Shown here in pieces: positions 1 through 5,939 of a stretch of 6,690 bases of DNA (the first letter of the stretch is position 1; each line of letters begins with the position of its first letter). Both the position numbers and the translations under genes were made by a program. The stretch is from assembly GCA_030606385.1 (NCBI GenBank), contig JAUWGN010000058.1:1-6690 (forward strand), in the 5' to 3' direction. A model generated the notes under the pieces. The model saw only the letters and a program-made list of their open reading frames with translations. It was not told where the DNA came from and made no database searches. The DNA is from Dehalococcoidia bacterium. GTDB lineage: Bacteria > Chloroflexota > Dehalococcoidia > GIF9 > AB-539-J10.

Positions 1-368
1 GACTGCGTTCCGCATACTATGGATTATCTCAAATCATTGCCGAACATCATCCCGACGAAGTAGCTATTGAGGAACCCTTCGTTGGGCGTAATATCCGTTC
101 GGCACTGGCTATTGGCAGAGCGCAAGCTATAGCTATTTTGGTGGCTGCTAATCAAAGACTGCCAGTATATCGGTATTCACCAGCTCAAGTGAAGCAGCAA
201 GTAACAAGCTATGGAGGGAGCGATAAAGAACAAGTACAGGAAATGGTGAGAATGCTTCTGGAACTTGATGAGGCGCCTCAGCCAAGCGACGCTAGTGATG
301 CCTTAGCTGTGGCAATTTGTCATATCCAGCAAAGTCGCCTCAATAAGTGGCTTGCTAACGAAGACTGA
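1..368 (+). CDS. ruvC: Crossover junction endodeoxyribonuclease RuvC (5'-truncated by window edge)
   Basis: RuvC is the dimeric, Mg2+-dependent resolvase that nicks Holliday junctions at the end of homologous recombination, working with the RuvAB branch-migration motor. The reading frame is open from base 3, giving 121 residues. The usual length is about 160-190, so roughly the first 45-50 residues, including the first catalytic Asp, lie off the left edge. Visible family features are VAIEEPFVGRN, whose first Glu (codon 69-71) matches E. coli catalytic E66, a QVKQ-containing segment, and the C-terminal DASDALA motif. The two Asp of that motif (codons 288-290 and 297-299) match the last two catalytic acids. 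All active-site residues inside the window are therefore intact. An ATG-like internal start near 138 is not the true start, because RuvC homology continues upstream of it. The stop TGA is one base before the ruvA start. Identification is very secure. Confidence 0.96.
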   Translation, partial: LRSAYYGLSQIIAEHHPDEVAIEEPFVGRNIRSALAIGRAQAIAILVAANQRLPVYRYSPAQVKQQVTSYGGSDKEQVQEMVRMLLELDEAPQPSDASDALAVAICHIQQSRLNKWLANED

Positions 369-369
369 G

Positions 370-951
370 ATGATAGCTACTCTGGAAGGAACGCTGGAAT
401 ATTGTGGCATTGATTCAGCTGTCATTAAGGTGGGTGGTGTCGGCGTTCAGGTATATCTTCCCGGTTCAACTTTGAGTCAGCTAGGAGCTCTCGGCGACAA
501 AGTTTCCCTTTATACCCACCTCTATGTAAAAGAGGATAATATCTCCCTTTACGGCTTCACCTCCACTGAGGAGGTAGCTCTGTTCAAGAATCTTATCTCC
601 ATTTCAGGAATTGGCCCTAAAGTGGCATTAGCATTGCTCTCTAAACTAAGTGCGGAACAATTAGCTACAGCGATTATCAGCGGTAATGTTGACCTTATTC
701 AACAAGTACCTGGCATTGGTAAAAAAATGGCAAACCGTCTTGTTGTTGAACTCAGAGATAAGCTGGAACGGGAGTGGAAAGAAGCTGCTTTGCCTTTAGC
801 CCCAAAGGATAGCGATGCCATAGCTGCCTTAACCAGCCTGGGCTACTCTTTGAGAGAAGCTGCTCAGGTTGTTTCCAGCATTCCCAATTCCTCGGAGCTA
901 AGCCTGGAGGAAAAAGTTAAAACGGCACTCCAGGAACTATCTGGACGATAA
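370..951 (+). CDS. ruvA: Holliday junction branch migration complex subunit RuvA
   Basis: RuvA is the tetrameric DNA-binding subunit that holds the four-way junction open and recruits the RuvB helicase. The protein has 193 residues, close to the usual 190-205. An N-terminal OB-fold (about 1-64) starts with MIATLEG and carries VGGVGVQV. The acidic pin that separates strands is present as E55-D56, the same positions as in E. coli. Two helix-hairpin-helix motifs follow: SGIGPKVALAL (79-89) and VPGIGKKMANRL (113-124). A short variable linker (about 136-146) then leads to the C-terminal RuvB-binding domain III (about 147-193). The ATG at 370 is chosen over an in-frame TTG at 352 because RuvA proteins begin with this MI-x-x-L-x-G pattern. 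The gene starts one base after the ruvC stop, with only a weak upstream GAAG, which suggests translational coupling to ruvC. ruvB is not next to it. Confidence 0.96.
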   Translation: MIATLEGTLEYCGIDSAVIKVGGVGVQVYLPGSTLSQLGALGDKVSLYTHLYVKEDNISLYGFTSTEEVALFKNLISISGIGPKVALALLSKLSAEQLATAIISGNVDLIQQVPGIGKKMANRLVVELRDKLEREWKEAALPLAPKDSDAIAALTSLGYSLREAAQVVSSIPNSSELSLEEKVKTALQELSGR

Positions 952-1004
952 GCTCCTTGCAGGGTGGCTGAGCATCAATTATTATGTGCCCAACACGAAG
1001 CATC

Positions 1005-1862
1005 ATGAACAAAGTAGTTGTAGTTACCGATAGTGGTGCTCACCTGTCTCAGGAATTAGCGGATAAATATGGCATTCACGTCATCCTTGTTCGAATTACG
1101 GTTGAAGGTAAGGTTTATCGGGACACTAATGAGGATTTACCTCCGGAGGTAATTCGTAGGTTTCAGAAGTTAGCGCAAATTGATACTACTCCTTGGCCTC
1201 CGACGATTTATTGTGAGGCATATAAGAAGGCAGGTCAGAAGGCGAATAAAGTAGTCCATGTAGTCGGCAGCTCACAGTTGAGCTCAACGATGTCGTTGGC
1301 CAAAACAGGTGCCAGAATGGCGGAGGAAGCCATACCTGGGTTGAAGGTGGAATTGTTTGACTCTGAAGTATTTGCTATGGCTCAAGGCTTCATCGCCCTG
1401 GCAGCAGCTCGAGCCGCTGCCCGTGACAAAGACATACGTGAGGTAATCGAGGTAGCCACCGATGTAAAATCGCGTTTGAAGCAGTTCTTCGTTCTCAATA
1501 CATTCAGCCATTTGAGGAGAACAGGAAGGGTGGACAAGTTATTCGAATGGTCGAGTTCGACACTCAGGTCAAGACCAATGGTTAACTTCTCGCCGGGCAG
1601 GATAGAACCTGTTTCCTTACTCAGGACTAAATCGCAAGCTGTGAAAAATCTCGTTAAGGTGGTGCAGGACAACATCGATAGTGTACAGCCCCTGCATGTT
1701 GCCGTAACGTATTCTGAACACTCTGAGGAAGCTGAAGAGCTAGTAGAAGCAATCAGGGAGCAATTTCACCCTGTGGAATTTTATCACATGTCATTCACGC
1801 CGACCGGTCAGGCCGTAGGTGGCCCGGGCATATTAGGCGTTACTTTTTACCAAGGCGATTAA
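1005..1862 (+). CDS. DegV family protein (fatty-acid-binding type)
   Basis: This is a cytosolic DegV-family protein of 285 residues, typical for the family (about 280-290). Family members bind a long-chain fatty acid between two domains; in Firmicutes, FakB members present it to the kinase FakA. Seen here: the N-terminal VVVVTDSGAHL (4-14), a T61-T62-P loop where the family usually has a T-S-Q-P-S loop, a GSSQLSST segment (88-95) in place of the usual S-S-x-L-S-G-T, the VELFDSEVFAMAQGF strand and helix (115-129), LRRTGRV (170-176) and a C-terminal GGPGILGVTFY (272-282). The ATG at 1005 is preferred over the in-frame ATG at 984 because homologues start directly with a K-x-x-x-V-T-D-S strand. 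The Shine-Dalgarno is weak (GAAG at 997-1000). An alanine-rich helix lies at 131-140. The gene sits between ruvA (53-bp gap) and uvrB (5-bp gap), so it is probably co-transcribed with repair genes. Family assignment is firm; ligand and physiological role are unknown. Confidence 0.9.
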   Translation: MNKVVVVTDSGAHLSQELADKYGIHVILVRITVEGKVYRDTNEDLPPEVIRRFQKLAQIDTTPWPPTIYCEAYKKAGQKANKVVHVVGSSQLSSTMSLAKTGARMAEEAIPGLKVELFDSEVFAMAQGFIALAAARAAARDKDIREVIEVATDVKSRLKQFFVLNTFSHLRRTGRVDKLFEWSSSTLRSRPMVNFSPGRIEPVSLLRTKSQAVKNLVKVVQDNIDSVQPLHVAVTYSEHSEEAEELVEAIREQFHPVEFYHMSFTPTGQAVGGPGILGVTFYQGD

Positions 1863-1867
1863 CTTCG

Positions 1868-3862
1868 ATGGCTTCGTTCAAAACGGTTTCCGACTTTCAA
1901 CTTACTGGAGACCAGCCACAAGCCGTGGATAGGCTGGTGGAGGGGCTGAATAAAGGATATCATGAGCAAACATTGCTTGGAGTCACTGGAAGCGGCAAAA
2001 CCTTCACCATGGCGAACGCCATTGAGAGGGTGCAAAGGCCTGCGCTGGTCATTTGCCACAATAAGACTTTAGCTGCTCAATTAGCCACAGAGTTCAAAGA
2101 ATTCTTCCCCGAGAATGCCGTGGAATACTTTGTCAGTTACTATGATTACTATCAGCCCGAGGCTTATATCCCAAGCACCGATACTTATATTGAAAAGGAG
2201 ACCGATATAAACGAGGAGATTGATAAGTTGCGTCACGCTGCTACCAGAGCTCTTTTTGAGCGTCGAGATGTAGTCATAGTAGCTTCAGTTTCCTGTATCT
2301 ATAGTTTAGGTGCCCCTGAGGAATATCATAGCTTTGCTCTCACTGTAGAAAGGAATGAGAGTTATAACCGAGACAGGCTTGTCCGCCATTTGGTTGATAT
2401 GCAGTATGAGAGGAATGATTTTGAGCTAACGAGAGGTAAATTTCGTATTAGAGGTGATACTCTGGAAATTCTGCCAGCTTATGAGGAGATAGCACTGCGG
2501 ATTGAATTCTGGGGGGATGAAATCGACCGCATCGTGGAAATTGACCCACTCACTGGCGAACTTCTATCCCAGCATGACCAGGTAGATATTTACCCTGCTA
2601 AGCATTTCGTTACTCCTCATGATAAGTTGATGGCGGCAATTGAAGATATTAAAGAAGAACTGAAGGGAAGGCGCGAGGAGCTAAAGAGTCAGGGTAAGTT
2701 GCTTGAGGCTCAAAGGCTGGAAGCTCGAACCAACTACGATATTGAAATGCTTCAAGAGGTTGGCTATTGCACCGGTGTGGAGAATTATTCCAGACATCTT
2801 CAGCGGCGTGCCCCAGGAAGTACACCCTGGACTTTACTTGATTATTTTCCCGATGATTATTTGTTGTTTATCGATGAGTCTCACATGACCTTGCCTCAAA
2901 TAAGGGGAATGTATCATGGAGATATATCGCGGAAGCAAACTCTGGTTGATTACGGTTTCCGTCTTCCTTCAGCACTGGATAATCGCCCGTTAAATTTTGA
3001 GGAATTTCAGAAGCATGTTAACCAGGTTGTCTACGTCTCCGCTACGCCAGCGCAATATGAATATGAGCACAGCCAGCAGGTAGTAGAGCAATTAGTTCGT
3101 CCTACAGGCTTGTTGGAGCCCAGTGTGGAGGTCAAGCCAGTTAAAGGGCAAATCGATGACCTCATCTATCAGATAAGGACAAGAGTGGATAAGGGCGAAC
3201 GCTGCTTGGTAACTACTTTAACCAAGAGGATGGCTGAGGAACTGTGTGATTATCTCAGGGAGATGGAGATAAAAACTCATTATCTTCACTCCGAGATTGA
3301 GACTCTGGAGAGGGTAGAGATATTGCGTGACCTTCGACTAGGCGTTTACGATGTTGTGGTCGGTATTAACTTATTGCGTGAGGGATTAGACTTGCCTGAG
3401 GTGAGCCTGGTAGCCATACTCGATGCTGACAAGGAAGGTTATTTAAGGTCAAAGGGGGCGCTTATCCAGACCATGGGTAGGGCCGCCCGACATGTGAATG
3501 CTCATGCGATAATGTATGCTGATTCCATTACTAAGTCCATGCGGGAAGCGATAGAGGAAATCCGACGGCGCCGAGGAGTCCAGGAGGTTTACAACAAGGA
3601 ACATGGCATAACACCGCAAGGGATAAAGAAGGCGATCAAGGATATTGCCCAACGTGTTCAAGCGGTAGCGGAAACTCGTGCTCCTTATATAGCTAGCCCT
3701 ATTTCTATGGAAGAGATGCATCGCCTCATTAAACAGCTAGAATCTCAGATGAAAGCAGCAGCAAAGAATCTGGAATTTGAGAAGGCTGCTTTGCTCCGTG
3801 ACCGTATCATTGAATTAAGGAAGGACGAAGAATCAATCTCACCCTTCGCTAAGGCAAAATAG
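1868..3862 (+). CDS. uvrB: UvrABC excinuclease subunit B (UvrB)
   Basis: UvrB is the damage-verifying helicase-like subunit of nucleotide excision repair. It is loaded by UvrA, locks onto the lesion strand and then recruits UvrC for dual incision. The 664 residues match the usual 660-675. The N-terminus MASFKTVSDFQLTGDQPQA is canonical. Walker A is GVTGSGKT (38-45). The beta-hairpin that inserts between strands is the aromatic stretch SYYDYYQPEAY (90-100) continuing to Y107. Walker B is DESH (336-339), motif III is SATP (391-394), and motif VI is QTMGRAAR (534-541). The C-terminal UVR domain (about 613-649), containing NLEFEKAALLRDRI, provides the UvrC/UvrA contact. No key residue appears missing. 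The start is 5 bp after the DegV stop, with an AAGGCG at 1852-1857 as a modest Shine-Dalgarno, which implies shared transcription. No SOS operator could be recognised because the whole upstream region is coding. Confidence 0.98.
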   Translation: MASFKTVSDFQLTGDQPQAVDRLVEGLNKGYHEQTLLGVTGSGKTFTMANAIERVQRPALVICHNKTLAAQLATEFKEFFPENAVEYFVSYYDYYQPEAYIPSTDTYIEKETDINEEIDKLRHAATRALFERRDVVIVASVSCIYSLGAPEEYHSFALTVERNESYNRDRLVRHLVDMQYERNDFELTRGKFRIRGDTLEILPAYEEIALRIEFWGDEIDRIVEIDPLTGELLSQHDQVDIYPAKHFVTPHDKLMAAIEDIKEELKGRREELKSQGKLLEAQRLEARTNYDIEMLQEVGYCTGVENYSRHLQRRAPGSTPWTLLDYFPDDYLLFIDESHMTLPQIRGMYHGDISRKQTLVDYGFRLPSALDNRPLNFEEFQKHVNQVVYVSATPAQYEYEHSQQVVEQLVRPTGLLEPSVEVKPVKGQIDDLIYQIRTRVDKGERCLVTTLTKRMAEELCDYLREMEIKTHYLHSEIETLERVEILRDLRLGVYDVVVGINLLREGLDLPEVSLVAILDADKEGYLRSKGALIQTMGRAARHVNAHAIMYADSITKSMREAIEEIRRRRGVQEVYNKEHGITPQGIKKAIKDIAQRVQAVAETRAPYIASPISMEEMHRLIKQLESQMKAAAKNLEFEKAALLRDRIIELRKDEESISPFAKAK

Positions 3863-3888
3863 ACATTCTTAACGGCTCATTCCCGATT

Positions 3889-3916
3889 TTGGCGATGGCG
3901 TGAGCGGTGGTATACT
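3889..3916 (+). promoter_or_regulatory. Candidate sigma-70-type promoter for rph
   Basis: The 66-bp gap after uvrB holds TTGGCG (3889-3894) and TATACT (3911-3916) separated by 16 bp. These match the TTGACA and TATAAT consensus at 4/6 and 5/6 positions. Transcription would be expected to start around 3922-3924, only a few bases before the favoured rph ATG at 3929. That would make a nearly leaderless mRNA and would remove the GGTGG ribosome-binding candidate at 3919-3923. The two readings compete: either this is a real promoter with a very short leader, or rph is read through from uvrB and the box match is chance. Confidence 0.4.
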
Positions 3917-3928
3917 TTGGTGGCTGAA

Positions 3929-4642
3929 ATGGCAAGGATAGACAAGCGCGCGAATGATGAAATCCGTCCCGTGCGGATAACCTTGGGTTATCAATCTTTC
4001 GCCGAGGGTTCAGTGTTAATAGAGTCGGGGCAGACGAGGGTGTTATGTTCCGTTAGTATGGAGGAGAGGGTTCCTAATTTCCTGAGGGGTAGCGGGCAAG
4101 GCTGGGTGACTGCGGAATATGCTATGTTGCCCCGCGCAACGCTTACCCGCATGCCGAGAGATAGGGTAGGGGGAAGAAGCCAGGAAATCCAGCGTCTTGT
4201 TGGTCGTAGTTTGAGGGCGATAACTAATATGACTGTCCTTGGGGAGCGAACTTTCATTGTGGACTGCGATGTATTGCAAGCAGACGGCGGCACCAGAACC
4301 GCTGCGGTCACCGGTGGCTATGTTGCCCTGTATCAAGCTTTCCATAATTTGAGAAAGCAAGGTATATTGCCATTTATGCCGCTCAAGAAGATGGTAGCCG
4401 GCATTAGCGTCGGAATTGTGGCTGGAGATACGCTGCTTGACCTTTGCTACGAGGAAGATTATCGTGCTGAAGTTGATTTCAATGTGGTTATGACTGATAG
4501 AAACGAGTTTGTGGAAGTCCAGGGAACTGCCGAAGGTAAGCCTTTCTCTAAAGAAGCTATTGATTCACTGCTCCTGCTAGCCCAGCAGGGAATAACAAGG
4601 CTGTTCAAAAGCCAGAGGGAAGCAGTAAAGACTTTATCTTAG
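3929..4642 (+). CDS. rph: Ribonuclease PH
   Basis: RNase PH is a hexameric phosphorolytic 3'-5' exoribonuclease that uses phosphate to trim tRNA 3' extensions, releasing nucleoside diphosphates. The protein has 237 residues (usual about 235-260). Recognised blocks are the N-terminal R-x-x-D-x-I-R-P-V start region, FLRGSGQGWVTAEYAMLPR (51-69), GGRSQEIQRLVGRSLRA (81-97), DCDVLQADGGTRTA (112-125; GGTRT contacts phosphate), AEVDFNVVMT (180-189; acidic D183) and EVQGTAEG (196-203). The loop before GGRSQEIQRL is about four residues shorter than I recall in E. coli and B. subtilis, lacking the usual GK-containing turn. The ATG at 3929 is preferred: in-frame TTG (3917) and GTG (3920) starts would add residues not expected in the family, and GGTGG at 3919-3923 is well placed for 3929. 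There is no fused or adjacent RdgB-type pyrophosphatase gene, a common partner elsewhere. The stop TAG overlaps the stop of the convergent proA. Confidence 0.95.
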   Translation: MARIDKRANDEIRPVRITLGYQSFAEGSVLIESGQTRVLCSVSMEERVPNFLRGSGQGWVTAEYAMLPRATLTRMPRDRVGGRSQEIQRLVGRSLRAITNMTVLGERTFIVDCDVLQADGGTRTAAVTGGYVALYQAFHNLRKQGILPFMPLKKMVAGISVGIVAGDTLLDLCYEEDYRAEVDFNVVMTDRNEFVEVQGTAEGKPFSKEAIDSLLLLAQQGITRLFKSQREAVKTLS

Positions 4643-5913
4643 GGGCGAACCTGCCCGCTGCCGAAGATAATCCACTTATAGCTGGTTACTTCCTTCAGAG
4701 CCATCGGTCCGCGGGCATGGAATTTTTGAGTGCTTATGCCTATTTCGGCGCCCAATCCGAATTGACTACCATCGGTGAAGCGAGTGCTGGCATTGGCATA
4801 GACACAGGCAGCATCCACTTCATTGAGAAATCTCATTGCGGATGAGTAATCTTCGGTTACAATAGCTTCGGAATGTCCTGAGCCATATTTAGCGATATGC
4901 TCCAGAGCTTCATCTAAGGAATCGACGACTTTAATAGCTGCAGTTAGGGATAAGAACTCTTTTCCCCAGTCCTCCTCTGTTGCCGGGACTAACTTCAGGG
5001 AGGGGATGGAACTTAAAATAGCCATGGCTCGTTCATCACAGTGCATTTCTACATTAGCCTTTCCCCATTCCTTTGCGGTTGAAGGCAGGTAATCTTTAGC
5101 AATCTGATTATGGACCAGGAGGCAATCCAGGGCATTGCACACTGTTGGGCGTTGCACCTTGGCATTATAGGCAATAGCTGTGGCTTTATCGAGGTCAGCG
5201 CTCTTATCCACATAGGTGTGGCAAACGCCCACGCCGCCGGTAACCACGGCCATAGTGGCGTTTTCTGAGATGAGCTTTATCAATCCAGCACCGCCACGAG
5301 GGATTATCAGGTCAATTATTCCTTTCATTTTAAGCATGTGATTAACCACAGCTCGTTCTGTGGATTCAATGAGTTGAATTGCGCCATTGGGCATTCCAGC
5401 TTGCAGGCAGGATTGCTGGGCTACTCCGGCAAGTGCCATGTTGGAATTTATCGATTCCTTTCCGCCGCGAAGGATGACGGCGTTACCTGATTTGAGGCAC
5501 AAGCTGGATATGTCTATAGTTACATTGGGGCGACTCTCATATATTGCACCGATCACTCCGAGGGGGACTCGCTTTTTGCCTATCTGTAGGCCATTTGCCA
5601 GGGTTCTCATTTCAAATATCTCACCCACAGGATCAGGCAGGGCAGCCACCGTTTTCACATCCTGTGACATCGCCTCGAGGCGAGATGCCGACAACATAAG
5701 CCTATCAAGCATGGCTTCGCCCATCCCTGAAGTCTTGGCTTGTTCATAGTCAACCTTATTGGCAGCAAGGATTTCGTCTTGTTTGCTAACTAGGGCTTCG
5801 GCGATATTAAGCAAAGCCTTATTCTTTATTTCTGTAGAAAGGAAGGCAAGCTTCTTTGAAGCTGCCTTAGCCGCCTTTGCTTTTTCCTCCAGTTCCTTTG
5901 TTGCTAGCTCCAT
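4639..5913 (-). CDS. proA: Glutamate-5-semialdehyde dehydrogenase (gamma-glutamyl phosphate reductase)
   Basis: ProA catalyses the second step of proline synthesis, the NADPH-dependent reduction of gamma-glutamyl phosphate to glutamate semialdehyde, which cyclises to pyrroline-5-carboxylate. The protein has 424 residues (usual 410-430) and an aldehyde-dehydrogenase fold. An N-terminal helical region rich in Lys, Ala and Glu (1-60) is followed by IYESRPNVTIDISSLCLKSG (124-143) and the cofactor-region AVILRGGKES (145-154). Next come LIIPRGGAGLI (202-212) and VQRPTVCNALDCLLVH (253-268), where C259 is the predicted catalytic cysteine. The C-terminal end has FGLGAEIGIS and FHARGPMALKEVTSYKW (398-414). 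The start is set by an excellent Shine-Dalgarno 8 bp upstream. The gene lies 26 bp after proB on the same strand, forming a proBA operon. Its 3' end converges on rph and overlaps it by 4 bp, with the two stop codons interlocked. Confidence 0.97.
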   Translation of the reverse strand: MELATKELEEKAKAAKAASKKLAFLSTEIKNKALLNIAEALVSKQDEILAANKVDYEQAKTSGMGEAMLDRLMLSASRLEAMSQDVKTVAALPDPVGEIFEMRTLANGLQIGKKRVPLGVIGAIYESRPNVTIDISSLCLKSGNAVILRGGKESINSNMALAGVAQQSCLQAGMPNGAIQLIESTERAVVNHMLKMKGIIDLIIPRGGAGLIKLISENATMAVVTGGVGVCHTYVDKSADLDKATAIAYNAKVQRPTVCNALDCLLVHNQIAKDYLPSTAKEWGKANVEMHCDERAMAILSSIPSLKLVPATEEDWGKEFLSLTAAIKVVDSLDEALEHIAKYGSGHSEAIVTEDYSSAMRFLNEVDAACVYANASTRFTDGSQFGLGAEIGISTQKFHARGPMALKEVTSYKWIIFGSGQVRP

Positions 5914-5920
5914 CCCTTGT

Positions 5921-5928
5921 TCTCCTTT
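5921..5928 (-). promoter_or_regulatory. Strong ribosome binding site of proA
   Basis: Read on the minus strand this is AAAGGAGA, with the GGAG core 8 bases before the proA ATG. It is the best Shine-Dalgarno in the window and fixes the proA start. It sits wholly within the 26-bp proB-proA gap, so proA has its own initiation signal rather than relying on coupling to proB. Confidence 0.85.
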
Positions 5929-5939
5929 TATTTAATGAC

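Noticed and set aside
352..369. In-frame TTG start that would extend RuvA by six residues and overlap ruvC.
   Set aside because: RuvA proteins begin with the MI-x-x-L-x-G pattern found at 370. The extension has no homology and no better ribosome binding site.
984..1004. Upstream in-frame ATG adding MCPTRSI to the DegV protein.
   Set aside because: DegV proteins start directly with the first beta strand found after the ATG at 1005. The GGTGG-like element at 963-967 is too far from 984 (16 bp) to be convincing.
952..1004. Possible hairpin (GCTC...GAGC) between ruvA and degV.
   Set aside because: The stem is 4 bp with an imperfect interior and there is no downstream T-run. Nothing else is recognisable in this 53-bp gap.
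1284..1675. Antisense open frames across the degV gene.
   Set aside because: They mirror the Ala- and Arg-rich coding sequence, resemble no known protein, lack start signals and lie inside an intact conserved gene.
3449..3721. Antisense open frame within the 3' part of uvrB.
   Set aside because: It is fully inside conserved helicase motif VI and the following UvrB sequence. It has no ribosome binding site and no recognisable fold.
3875..3905. Inverted repeat GCTCA/TGAGC in the uvrB-rph gap as a possible terminator.
   Set aside because: Only 5 bp of pairing around a loop of about 21 bases, and no T-run follows. It is too weak to support a terminator.
3991..4360. Two overlapping antisense open frames within rph.
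   Set aside because: Their composition looks like a reverse reading of the RNase PH codons, with no family features.
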